A stretch of DNA of 64,000 nt, from assembly GCA_045538175.1 (NCBI GenBank), contig JAZSQZ010000147.1, positions 1-64,000 on the forward strand, given 5' to 3'. The notes below the pieces were generated by a model. The model searched no databases and was not told the DNA's origin. It saw nothing but the letters and a program-made list of their open reading frames with translations. The stretch comes from JAZSQZ01 sp045538175. GTDB lineage: Bacteria; Bacillota; Clostridia; Christensenellales; UBA1242. The position numbers were made by a program, and so were the translations under genes. Of this stretch, positions 8,778-16,982 are shown piece by piece. The stretch's first letter is position 1, and each line of letters begins with the position of its first letter.

Positions 8778-11700
8778 ATGTTTGAATTAAACAATTTTGA
8801 CTCAATGAAGATTGGTATCGCATCTCCAGAAAAAATCAGGGAATGGAGTTATGGTGAAGTTACAAAACCTGAAACCATTAACTACAGAACTCAAAAACCT
8901 GAAAGAGATGGTTTATTCTGCGAAAGGATTTTTGGACCTAGAAAAAACTGGGAATGTCATTGTGGCAAATATAAAAGAATTAGATATAAAGGAGTTATCT
9001 GCGATAAGTGTGGCGTAGAAGTTACACACTCAAAAGTTCGTCGTGAAAGAATGGGTCACATCGAACTTGCAACTCCTGTAAGTCATATTTGGTTCTTCCG
9101 TGGTGTACCATCTAGAATTGGTACTATCTTGGATATTACACCAAAAGCTTTGGAACAAGTTTTATACTATGTAAATTACATCATTCTTGATCCAAAGAAC
9201 ACACCATTTGTATACAAACAAGTTATCACTGATAAAGAATATCGTGATGCTGTTGAAGAATATGGTTACAACTCATTCCGTGCAGGAATGGGTGCTGAAG
9301 CTATCAAAGAACTTTTGTCAGCAATCAACCTTGAAGAAGATGACAAGATGCTTAAAGAAAGACTCAAAACTGCTAAAGGTCAAAAAAGACTTAAAGCAAT
9401 TAAGAGACTTGAAGTTGTTGAAGCATTTTTAAAGAGTAACAACCGTCCTGAATGGATGATTTTAGACGTTGTTCCTGTTCTTCCACCAGACCTTCGTCCT
9501 ATGGTTCAACTTGACGGCGGTAGGTTTGCAACAAGCGACTTAAACGATTTGTACAGAAGAGTTATCAACCGTAACAACCGTTTGAAAAAACTTATCGAAC
9601 TTGGTGCTCCAGAAGTTATTGTTAGAAACGAAAAGAGAATGCTCCAAGAAGCTGTTGATGCTTTAATCGAAAATGGTAAGCGTGGTAAAGCTGTTCAAGG
9701 CCCTAAGGCTAGAGACCTAAAGAGCTTGACTGCAATGCTTCGTGGTAAGCAAGGTCGTTTCCGTCAAAACCTTCTTGGTAAACGTGTTGACTACTCAGGT
9801 CGTTCTGTTATCGTTGTTGGTCCAGAACTTAAGATTTATCAATGTGGTCTTCCAAAAGAAATGGCTCTTGAACTTTTCAAACCATTTATTATGAAAAAAC
9901 TTGTTGAAAGAAATCATTCTTACAACATTAAGAGTGCAAAGAGAATTATCGAAAGAGAAAAACCAGAAGTTTGGGATATCTTAGACGAAGTTATCAAGGA
10001 TCACCCTGTTTTACTTAACCGTGCTCCTACACTTCACAGACTTGGTATCCAAGCTTTCGAACCTGTTCTTTGTGACGGCAGAGCTATTAAGCTTCACCCA
10101 CTTGTCTGCGTTGGCTTTAACGCTGACTTCGACGGTGACCAAATGCCTATTCACGTTCCACTATCTTTAGAGGCTAGAGCTGAAGCTCGTATGATTATGT
10201 TATCATCAAACAACGTTTTAAAACCTGCTGATGGTAAACCTGTTATGACTCCTGCTCAAGATATCGTTCTTGGTTGTTACTACTTAACAATCAAAAAACC
10301 AGGTGCTCTAAACGAAGGACACTACTATAAAGATGAAGAAGAAGCTATCATGGCTTATCAAACAAAGAACGTAGAAATTCAATCTGAAATCTATGTTAGA
10401 AGAACTGCTATGTTCAATGGCGAAATGATTTCTGGTAGAGTCAAAACTTCTGTTGGTAAAATTTTATTTAACCGTTGTGTTCCACAAAACCTTGGTTTTG
10501 TTGATAGAAGCACAAAAGAAGGTGCTCTTGAATATGAAGTTAACTATACAGTTGGCAAGAAAGAACTTGGTCAAATTGTTAGTGCTACTTATGATAAACT
10601 TGGTTCAACACCTACAGTTATTATGCTTGATAAGGTTAAAGAACTTGGTTATAAATATTCAACAATCGGTGCTATCACAATCAACGTTTTTGATATGAAA
10701 GAACCTGAAGCTAAAGCACAACTTGTTGCTGAAGCTGATGCTAAAGTATTAGAAAACGAAAAAGCTTATCGTCGTGGTCTTATCGCATTTGACGAAAAAA
10801 TTTCTAAAAACGTTGCTATCTGGAACGAAACAACTGATAAAGTTAAGAAAGCTGTTCTTGACAACTTGGGTGACCTTAACCCAATCAAGATGATGGCTGT
10901 TTCTGGTGCTCGTGGTAACCCTGGACAAATCAACCAACTTTGCGGTATGCGTGGTGTTATGGCATCTGCATCTGGTCAAAAAATTGATATTCCTGTTAAG
11001 TCATGCTTTAGAAGTGGCCTTACACCTATCGACTATTTCTTATCATCTCGTGGTGGACGTAAAGGTCTTGCTGATACTGCTCTTAAAACTGCTGACTCAG
11101 GTTACTTGACACGTCGTCTTGTTGACGTTGCACAAGAAGTTGTTGTTACTGAAGATGACTGTTTTGCAGCTCTTGGCGAAAAACCAAAGGGCATGATTGT
11201 TAGAGATTTAATCGAAGACGGTACAGTTATTGAAAAACTTGAAGATAGAATTACAGGTCGTGTAACAGTCGACGCTGTTATCCATCCAAAAACTAAGGAA
11301 GTTATCGTTCCTGCAAATGAAATGATTACTCCTGATCTTGCTAAGAAAATTGTTAAGGCTGACATTCAAGAAGTTAATATCAGAACACTTCTTACATGTA
11401 AGTCAAAACAAGGTGTCTGTGCTAAGTGTTATGGTAGAAACATGGCTGGCAACCAACTTGTTAACATCGGTGAAGCAGTTGGTACAATCGCTGCACAATC
11501 TATCGGTGAACCTGGTACACAGCTTACTATGAGAACTTTCCACACCGGTGGTGTTGCTGCTGAAGCTGATATCACAAAAGGTCTTCCTCGTGTTGAAGAA
11601 ATTTTCGAAGCTAGAAGACCTAAAGGTGAAGCAATTATTTCTGAAGTTGCTGGTAAAGTTAAACTTGAAGAAGCTGGTGAAAGATACAAAATCACAGTTA

Positions 11701-12368
11701 AATCAAGTGATGGTGATGTTGAATATCTTACACCACCTAAAAACAAAACTGTTCTTGCTGTTAAAAATGGGGAAGAAGTTGAAGTTGGTCAATGCTTAAC
11801 ATCAGGTTCTATTTTCCCTAACGATATTCTTCGTGTTCGTGGTCTTAAAGGTGTTCAAGAATATCTTCTTAAAGAAGTTCTTAGCGTTTATCGTTTACAA
11901 GACGTTAGAATCAATGCAAAACACATTGAAATAATTGTTAGACAAATGCTTAAGAAAGTTAAGATTGAAGATGCTGGAGATACAACACTCCTTCCTGGAG
12001 ATATGGTTGACCTTCATAGATATGAAGAAGAAAACCAAAAAGCACTTATGAATGGTGGAGTTCCTGCAACTGCAAAGAGAGTTCTTCTTGGTATTACAAA
12101 AGCTTCACTTGCTACAGAATCATTCTTATCAGCTGCATCTTTCCAAGAAACATCAAGTGTTTTGACAGAAGCTGCTATTAAGGGTAAAGTTGACCACTTA
12201 CTTGGTCTTAAAGAAAATATCATTATCGGTAAACTTATTCCTGCTGGTACAGGTATGAGATGTTATCGTGACCTTTATCCTGTAAAGAGTAAAGAATTCT
12301 TAGAAAATGAAGAAAAAGAAAAATCAACAATTCACAACGAAGAAGTTGAAACAGTAGATGCTGAATAA
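8778..12368 (+). CDS. rpoC: DNA-directed RNA polymerase subunit beta'
   Basis: Catalytic beta' subunit, 1,196 residues, close to the B. subtilis length. The N-terminal zinc ribbon uses Cys60, Cys62, Cys75 and Cys78. The Mg-binding catalytic loop NADFDGDQM is at 448-456 with Asp450, Asp452 and Asp454; it is followed by PIHVPLS rather than the common AVHVPLS. The second zinc site near the trigger loop is seen as TCKSKQGVCAKCYGRN plus an upstream Cys in VTEDDCF. The bridge helix/trigger loop region (QLTMRTFHTGG) is intact. The start has AAGGAG 6 bases upstream. The gene is co-transcribed with rpoB and ends at a strong terminator. Confidence 0.98.
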   Translation: MFELNNFDSMKIGIASPEKIREWSYGEVTKPETINYRTQKPERDGLFCERIFGPRKNWECHCGKYKRIRYKGVICDKCGVEVTHSKVRRERMGHIELATPVSHIWFFRGVPSRIGTILDITPKALEQVLYYVNYIILDPKNTPFVYKQVITDKEYRDAVEEYGYNSFRAGMGAEAIKELLSAINLEEDDKMLKERLKTAKGQKRLKAIKRLEVVEAFLKSNNRPEWMILDVVPVLPPDLRPMVQLDGGRFATSDLNDLYRRVINRNNRLKKLIELGAPEVIVRNEKRMLQEAVDALIENGKRGKAVQGPKARDLKSLTAMLRGKQGRFRQNLLGKRVDYSGRSVIVVGPELKIYQCGLPKEMALELFKPFIMKKLVERNHSYNIKSAKRIIEREKPEVWDILDEVIKDHPVLLNRAPTLHRLGIQAFEPVLCDGRAIKLHPLVCVGFNADFDGDQMPIHVPLSLEARAEARMIMLSSNNVLKPADGKPVMTPAQDIVLGCYYLTIKKPGALNEGHYYKDEEEAIMAYQTKNVEIQSEIYVRRTAMFNGEMISGRVKTSVGKILFNRCVPQNLGFVDRSTKEGALEYEVNYTVGKKELGQIVSATYDKLGSTPTVIMLDKVKELGYKYSTIGAITINVFDMKEPEAKAQLVAEADAKVLENEKAYRRGLIAFDEKISKNVAIWNETTDKVKKAVLDNLGDLNPIKMMAVSGARGNPGQINQLCGMRGVMASASGQKIDIPVKSCFRSGLTPIDYFLSSRGGRKGLADTALKTADSGYLTRRLVDVAQEVVVTEDDCFAALGEKPKGMIVRDLIEDGTVIEKLEDRITGRVTVDAVIHPKTKEVIVPANEMITPDLAKKIVKADIQEVNIRTLLTCKSKQGVCAKCYGRNMAGNQLVNIGEAVGTIAAQSIGEPGTQLTMRTFHTGGVAAEADITKGLPRVEEIFEARRPKGEAIISEVAGKVKLEEAGERYKITVKSSDGDVEYLTPPKNKTVLAVKNGEEVEVGQCLTSGSIFPNDILRVRGLKGVQEYLLKEVLSVYRLQDVRINAKHIEIIVRQMLKKVKIEDAGDTTLLPGDMVDLHRYEEENQKALMNGGVPATAKRVLLGITKASLATESFLSAASFQETSSVLTEAAIKGKVDHLLGLKENIIIGKLIPAGTGMRCYRDLYPVKSKEFLENEEKEKSTIHNEEVETVDAE

Positions 12369-12372
12369 TTTT

Positions 12373-12402
12373 AAAAGCCAAGTTTAAAGCTTGGCTTTTT
12401 TT
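12373..12402 (+). terminator. Terminator of the rpoBC operon
   Basis: Stem AAGCCAAG / CTTGGCTT (12375-12382 and 12390-12397) followed by a run of T, starting 5 bases after the rpoC stop. Confidence 0.9.
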
Positions 12403-12498
12403 ATTGTGTTTATTATGTGTTTTTTCAAAAATCGCTACATTTCTTTAAAATAAAGGGATTTATCTTTTAATATTTTAAAAATATTTTGTATTTTGCTA

Positions 12499-12527
12499 TT
12501 GACTATTGGTGTTTTTTATGGTATTAT
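12499..12527 (+). promoter_or_regulatory. Promoter of the 70-residue unknown gene
   Basis: TTGACT, 17-base spacer, TATTAT. Predicted start of transcription near 12534. The longer open frame that begins at 12493 starts upstream of this promoter, which supports the ATG at 12562. Confidence 0.75.
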
Positions 12528-12561
12528 ACCTATGTCAATAAAAGATATAGGAGGTAATTCT

Positions 12562-12774
12562 ATGGAAGAAATGTTTATTGGTACAAATTCAAAAGGTTTG
12601 GTTATTGGTGATGTTAGTGTGTTAAGCAAGGCACTTCCACAAGACCAAGAATCAAGGGATATGATTGTTGAACAAATGGTTGATGGTGCAACTGCTACAC
12701 CTTTTACAGAAACTGTAGATCTTACAGAAACAGTTTCAATTTCTGCTGCAGTAGAACCAGAACTTTGTATCTAA
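12562..12774 (+). CDS. Small protein of unknown function, 70 residues
   Basis: I do not recognise a family. A near-perfect ribosome binding site (AGGAGGT at 12550-12556) sits 5 bases before ATG. The gene has its own promoter and its own strong terminator, so it is a self-contained and probably well expressed unit between rpoBC and the ribosomal protein operon. The protein is acidic, has no membrane segment or signal peptide, is Thr/Val/Glu-rich in its second half, and ends in EPELCI with a single Cys three residues... specifically the penultimate residue. There is no adjacent modification, protease or export gene, so a peptide-natural-product precursor is only a remote possibility. Confidence 0.65.
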   Translation: MEEMFIGTNSKGLVIGDVSVLSKALPQDQESRDMIVEQMVDGATATPFTETVDLTETVSISAAVEPELCI

Positions 12775-12784
12775 TTTAGATTTG

Positions 12785-12816
12785 AAAGACACACGGTAGT
12801 CGTGTGTCTTTTTTTG
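12785..12816 (+). terminator. Terminator of the 70-residue gene
   Basis: Perfect 11-bp stem AAAGACACACG / CGTGTGTCTTT with a 5-base loop and a T-run. Confidence 0.92.
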
Positions 12817-12887
12817 TATTATAAATAACTTTTCAACAATTACTGCTTTCTTTGTGGAAAAATAAAAAATAAAAGTGCATTTTTTGT

Positions 12888-12916
12888 TTTGAATTTTATT
12901 TTTTATATGGTATATT
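12888..12916 (+). promoter_or_regulatory. Probable promoter of the HicB-like gene
   Basis: TATATT at 12911-12916 with TTTGAA 17 bases upstream at 12888-12893. The -35 match is weak. Confidence 0.45.
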
Positions 12917-12950
12917 ATTGTTAGTTATTATTGTATTTTTAGGAGTTTGT

Positions 12951-13253
12951 ATGGAACAATTCGTTTTTCCTGCTGCATTTTATCAAGATAAAGACAATGA
13001 AGGTTTCGTTGTCGCTTTTGACGATATTCAAGTTTACTGTACCGGTCAAACTGTTGAAGATGCATTTGTAAAGGCTAAAGGATATCTAAAAGAATTCTGT
13101 CGTTTGTCTATGAAACTTTATGGTGGTGTTCAAGAAAAACCTAGGACATATATGGAATCAAAAGCAATTCATAAAAACGATATTGTGCTTTTAGTAGATG
13201 CTGATGTACCTGGTAAAAAGGCAGAAAAGGTAGATAATATTTTTGAAGATTAA
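12951..13253 (+). CDS. HicB-family (antitoxin-like) protein without a HicA partner
   Basis: 100 residues. The N-terminal half has the HicB/partial RNase H fold pattern: FPAAFYQDKDNEGFVVAFDD, then a short hairpin and the helix TVEDAFVKAKGYLKEFC. In toxin-antitoxin systems HicB binds and neutralises the HicA ribonuclease and represses its own operon. No HicA-sized gene lies on either side, and the C-terminal half does not look like a standard HTH or ribbon-helix-helix DNA-binding domain. It may therefore be a domesticated, stand-alone HicB-like protein. ATG at 12951 is chosen because AGGAG lies 5 bases upstream; the longer frame from 12918 has no such site. Confidence 0.75.
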   Translation: MEQFVFPAAFYQDKDNEGFVVAFDDIQVYCTGQTVEDAFVKAKGYLKEFCRLSMKLYGGVQEKPRTYMESKAIHKNDIVLLVDADVPGKKAEKVDNIFED

Positions 13254-13276
13254 GCAACTTTTAAGTTGCTTTTTTT
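13252..13276 (+). terminator. Terminator of the HicB-like gene
   Basis: Stem AAGCAACTT / AAGTTGCTT with a two-base centre and T-run; it begins inside the stop codon. Confidence 0.85.
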
Positions 13277-13358
13277 ATTTTGCTTTTAAATTTTGTTTTT
13301 GCTTGAAATTTAGATGTAAATATTGCCTAAATTTATACAATTATTTTTAATTTTTGGG

Positions 13359-13387
13359 TTGACAACGAGTATCTTTTTTGTTAGAAT
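13359..13387 (+). promoter_or_regulatory. Promoter of the L7Ae-like/rpsL/rpsG/fusA operon
   Basis: TTGACA, 17-base spacer, TAGAAT: five of six matches at -10 and six of six at -35. Transcription would start near 13394, ahead of ATG at 13461. Confidence 0.85.
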
Positions 13388-13460
13388 AATTCTCGTTACA
13401 ATTGTATTGTTATGTCCTAAACTTATGGGGCATAATTATTTTATTAAAAAGGGTATTTTA

Positions 13461-13724
13461 ATGGAACCAAACAATTTAACTGAAATTCTTAATAACTCTT
13501 TAAAGTTTGTTGGGACGCGACAAGTTTTAAAAGCTATTGAGGGCAAGGAAATTTCAAAAGTTTACCTTGCAAACAACATTGACAAAAGCATTGTTGAAAG
13601 AGTGACAAAGTCATGCAAATCTCATAACATTCCATATGAAGTTGTATGTTCTAAAGAATCACTCGGGCATCTTTGTAATATAGATGTTCCATGTGCAGTT
13701 GTTGGTGTTAGGGATAAAATCTAA
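13461..13724 (+). CDS. L7Ae/L30e-family RNA-binding protein (YbxF-like)
   Basis: 87 residues. The pattern of a helix, VGTRQVLKAIEGKEISKVYLANNID, a second helix and PCAVVGV matches the L7Ae/YbxF family, which binds kink-turn RNA and is found between rpoC and rpsL in Bacillota. The start at 13461 is preferred over the longer frame from 13323, because that would begin before the promoter. The upstream AAAAAGGG is a weak ribosome binding site. rpsL follows 46 bases downstream in the same transcript. Confidence 0.85.
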   Translation: MEPNNLTEILNNSLKFVGTRQVLKAIEGKEISKVYLANNIDKSIVERVTKSCKSHNIPYEVVCSKESLGHLCNIDVPCAVVGVRDKI

Positions 13725-13770
13725 GGGTTGTAAAAAAGATTTTTCCAACAAAACTTTCAAGGAGGAAATT

Positions 13771-14142
13771 ATGCCTACAATCAATCAGTTAGTTAGGCAC
13801 GGAAGACAAAAACAAGTAAAGAAGTCACAATCTCCTATTTTGGAGCAAAATCCTCAAAAAAGAGGTGTTTGTCTTTCTGTTACAACAACATCGCCTAAAA
13901 AACCTAACTCAGCTCTTCGTAAAATCGCTAGAGTAAGACTTTCAAGTAGCCAAGAAGGTACTTGCTATATCCCAGGTGAAGGTCACAACCTTCAAGAACA
14001 CAGTGTTGTTCTTATCCGTGGTGGTAAAGTTAAAGACTTACCTGGTGTAAGATATCACATTGTTCGTGGTACACTTGATACAGCTGGTGTTAGCAAGAGA
14101 AAACAATCTCGTTCTAAATACGGCGCAAAAAAGCCTAAATAA
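13771..14142 (+). CDS. rpsL: Small ribosomal subunit protein uS12
   Basis: 123 residues, full length. It lies in the decoding centre of the 30S subunit. Conserved blocks are TTTSPKKPNSALRK and GKVKDLPGVRYHIVRG. Lys43, the classical streptomycin-resistance position, is wild type, as is the segment corresponding to E. coli Lys88. The start is fixed by AAGGAGG 7 bases upstream; the in-frame extension back to 13684 overlaps the L7Ae-like gene and is not real. Confidence 0.98.
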   Translation: MPTINQLVRHGRQKQVKKSQSPILEQNPQKRGVCLSVTTTSPKKPNSALRKIARVRLSSSQEGTCYIPGEGHNLQEHSVVLIRGGKVKDLPGVRYHIVRGTLDTAGVSKRKQSRSKYGAKKPK

Positions 14143-14147
14143 TAATT

Positions 14148-14180
14148 TGATGTTATTAGATTTGATGACATCAGTTTTTT
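14148..14180 (+). terminator. Weak hairpin with T-run between rpsL and rpsG
   Basis: TGATGT / ACATCA arms separated by 14 bases, then G and six T. The stem is short, so partial attenuation rather than full termination is likely. A second small inverted repeat, TCCCA / TGGGA, lies at about 14206-14221, before rpsG. Either could adjust rpsG expression; this is inference. Confidence 0.35.
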
Positions 14181-14257
14181 GTTGTCTAAAATCTAGGTTA
14201 TATATCCCAACTTAGTGGGAAATTTTACTATTTTTTGAAATTTATAAAGGAGAAATT

Positions 14258-14731
14258 ATGGCAAGAAGAAATCGTGCTGTTAAGCGTGAAGTCTTACCAG
14301 ATCCAGTTTATAACTCAACAGTTATTACAAAACTTATTAACCAAGTTATGTATGATGGAAAAAGAGGTATTGCAACTGGTATCGTTTACGACGCTTTAAA
14401 TATAGCAAAAGAAAAACTCGGTTTAGAGCCAATGGATATTTTCAATCAAGCTATGGAAAATATCAAACCTGTTCTTGAAACAAAATCAAGAAGAGTTGGT
14501 GGTGCTACTTACCAAGTTCCTATGGAAATCAGACCTGAAAGAAGGCAAACTCTTGCAATTCGTTGGTTAGTAATGTTTGCAAGAAAGAGAGGCGGCGAAA
14601 AAGAAATGAACAAGAAGCTCGCTGCTGAAATTATTGATGCTTACAACAACGCTGGTGGTGCTATTAAGAAGAAAGACGAAATGCACAGAATGGCTGAAGC
14701 AAACAAGGCTTTTGCACACTTCAAATGGTAA
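14258..14731 (+). CDS. rpsG: Small ribosomal subunit protein uS7
   Basis: 157 residues. Primary 16S-rRNA-binding protein that starts assembly of the 30S head. The N-terminal ARRNRAVKREVLPDPVY and GGATYQVPMEIRPERRQTLA blocks are typical. Strong site AAAGGAG 7 bases upstream of ATG. It lies between rpsL and fusA as in most bacteria. Confidence 0.97.
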   Translation: MARRNRAVKREVLPDPVYNSTVITKLINQVMYDGKRGIATGIVYDALNIAKEKLGLEPMDIFNQAMENIKPVLETKSRRVGGATYQVPMEIRPERRQTLAIRWLVMFARKRGGEKEMNKKLAAEIIDAYNNAGGAIKKKDEMHRMAEANKAFAHFKW

Positions 14732-14785
14732 TTCGTTTGTTAACCACAATTTATTTAAATTTATATTGATAATAAAGGAGAAATT

Positions 14786-16864
14786 ATGGCTAGGACATTT
14801 CCGTTAAATAGATATAGAAATATCGGAATTATGGCTCACATTGACGCTGGCAAAACTACAACCACTGAAAGAATTTTGTTCTACACAGGTAAAGTTCATA
14901 AAATCGGCGAAGTTCACGATGGTGGCGCTACAATGGACTGGATGGAAGAAGAACAAGAAAGAGGTATTACAATTACTAGTGCTTGTACAACTGCTTCTTG
15001 GAAAGACCACTGTGTAAACATTATTGATACTCCTGGACACGTTGACTTTACTGTTGAAGTTGAGAGAAGTCTTAAAGTTCTCGACGGTGCAGTAGCTGTT
15101 TTCTGTGCTCGTGGTGGTGTTCAACCTCAATCTGAAACTGTTTGGAGACAAGCTGATAAGTATCATGTTCCACGTCTTGCTTATGTTAACAAGATGGACA
15201 GAGATGATGCTAATTTTTTCAGAACAATCCAAATGATGAAAGATAGACTTAAAGCTAATGCTGTTCCTATTCAACTTCCTATTGGACAAGATGCTTCATT
15301 TAGAGGCGTTATTGACCTTGTTGAAATGAACGCAACAATCTATAATGACGACCTTGGTAAAGATATGACTGTTGGTGAAATCCCAGCAGAATTAAAAGCT
15401 GATGCTGAAAAATATCATAACGAGTTAGTCGAATCTGTTGTTGAAACAGATGATGCTTTACTTGAAAAATTCTTCGGTGGTGAAGAAATCACTAAAGAAG
15501 AACTCAAAAAAGCAATTAGAAATGCAACAATCGATCTTAAAATCACTCCTGTTGTTTGCGGAAGCTCATTTAAGAATAAAGGTGTTCAAAAACTTCTTGA
15601 CGCTGTTGTTGATTACCTTCCATCTCCACTTGATATTCCTGCAATCAAAGGTACTGACGAAAGAGGCGAAGGTGAATACGAAAGAAAGGCTGACGACAAA
15701 GAACCACTTGCTGGTCTTGCTTTCAAAATTGCTACAGACCCATTCGTTGGTAAAATCACATTCTTCCGTATCTATTCTGGTGTCTTAAAAGCAGGTAGCT
15801 ATGTTCTTAATGCAACTAAAGACAGCAAAGAAAGAATCGGTAGATTATTAAAAATGCACGCAAACCACAGAGAAGATATCGAAGAAGCTTATGCTGGTGA
15901 TATCGTTGCTATTGTTGGTTTAAAAGATACAACAACTGGTAACACTCTTTGTGATGTTGATCATCCTATTGTTCTTGAAAGTATGGTTTTCCCAGATCCT
16001 GTTATTAACATTGCTATCGAACCTGCTACAAAGCAAGGTCAAGAAAAGATGGTTAATGCTTTAATTAAACTTGCTGAAGAAGACCCAACATTCAAAACAT
16101 ATACAGACAAAGAAACAGGTCAAACAATCATCGCTGGTATGGGTGAACTTCACCTTGATATCATCGTTGAAAGACTTCGTAGAGAATTTAAGTGCGAAGT
16201 TAACGTTGGTCGTCCACAAGTTAGCTATCGTGAAACAATCAAAGGCACTGTTGAAGTCGAAGGTAAACACGTCAAACAAAGTGGTGGTCACGGTCAATAC
16301 GGTCACTGCTGGGTTAGATTTGAACCACTCGAAGCTGGTGCTGGTTATGAATTCGTTGACAAAATCGTTGGTGGTGCTATTCCTAAAGAATATATCCCAG
16401 CTGTTAACAACGGTATTCAAGAAGCTAAAAACAATGGTGTTTTAGCAGGTTATGAAACTGTTGACTTTAGAGCAACTGTTTATGACGGTTCTTACCACGA
16501 TGTTGACTCTTCTGAAATGGCTTTCAAGATTGCAGGTTCTCTTGCATTTAAGGAAGGTATTAAGAAAGCAAATCCTGTTTTACTTGAACCTATCATGAAA
16601 GTTCAAGTTGAACTTCCAGACGATTACCTTGGTAACGTTATGGGCAACCTTACAAGCCGCCGTGGTTTGTTACAAGGTACTGAATCAGAAAAGGGTAGTG
16701 TAATTGTTAGAGCTGAAGTTCCACTTTCAGAAATGTTCGGTTATGCAACTGACCTTAGATCAAGCACTCAAGGTAGAGGTTCTTTCTCAATGGAATTCTC
16801 ACACTATGCTGAAGTTCCAAAGAACATTGCAGAAAAAATTATCGGTGAAAGAGCAAAATCATAA
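14786..16864 (+). CDS. fusA: Elongation factor G
   Basis: 692 residues. Translocase GTPase that moves tRNA and mRNA through the ribosome. G1 is AHIDAGKTT at 17-25, G2 RGITI, G3 DTPGH, G4 NKMD. Domain IV (GHGQYGHCWVRFEPLEAGAG and following) and the C-terminal domain ending in AEKIIGERAKS are complete. ATG follows AAAGGAG by 7 bases, 54 bases after rpsG. No clear terminator follows; the tuf promoters begin 26 bases downstream. Confidence 0.98.
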   Translation: MARTFPLNRYRNIGIMAHIDAGKTTTTERILFYTGKVHKIGEVHDGGATMDWMEEEQERGITITSACTTASWKDHCVNIIDTPGHVDFTVEVERSLKVLDGAVAVFCARGGVQPQSETVWRQADKYHVPRLAYVNKMDRDDANFFRTIQMMKDRLKANAVPIQLPIGQDASFRGVIDLVEMNATIYNDDLGKDMTVGEIPAELKADAEKYHNELVESVVETDDALLEKFFGGEEITKEELKKAIRNATIDLKITPVVCGSSFKNKGVQKLLDAVVDYLPSPLDIPAIKGTDERGEGEYERKADDKEPLAGLAFKIATDPFVGKITFFRIYSGVLKAGSYVLNATKDSKERIGRLLKMHANHREDIEEAYAGDIVAIVGLKDTTTGNTLCDVDHPIVLESMVFPDPVINIAIEPATKQGQEKMVNALIKLAEEDPTFKTYTDKETGQTIIAGMGELHLDIIVERLRREFKCEVNVGRPQVSYRETIKGTVEVEGKHVKQSGGHGQYGHCWVRFEPLEAGAGYEFVDKIVGGAIPKEYIPAVNNGIQEAKNNGVLAGYETVDFRATVYDGSYHDVDSSEMAFKIAGSLAFKEGIKKANPVLLEPIMKVQVELPDDYLGNVMGNLTSRRGLLQGTESEKGSVIVRAEVPLSEMFGYATDLRSSTQGRGSFSMEFSHYAEVPKNIAEKIIGERAKS

Positions 16865-16890
16865 TTTTTGCTCTCACACTTTTAATTTTG

Positions 16891-16919
16891 TTGACATGCA
16901 TTAAAATTTTTAATATAAT
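16891..16919 (+). promoter_or_regulatory. tuf promoter P1, perfect consensus
   Basis: TTGACA, 17-base spacer, TATAAT: twelve of twelve consensus matches. Confidence 0.9.
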
Positions 16920-16923
16920 GCAT

Positions 16924-16952
16924 TTGACAATTTTTTAAAATAAGTCTAAAAT
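16924..16952 (+). promoter_or_regulatory. tuf promoter P2
   Basis: TTGACA, 17-base spacer, TAAAAT, exactly 33 bases downstream of P1. Its -35 covers the predicted P1 start site, so the two polymerases would compete or queue. Confidence 0.8.
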
Positions 16953-16982
16953 ATGATTATTATTTAAAGGAGATTTTTAATT

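Noticed and set aside
12562..12774. Peptide natural-product precursor
   Set aside because: A C-terminal Cys and acidic leader-like half are suggestive, but no modification, protease or transporter gene is adjacent.
13684..13770. Longer N-terminus for uS12
   Set aside because: The extension overlaps the L7Ae-like gene and lies before a strong ribosome binding site at 13760-13766; uS12 homologues start at the internal ATG.
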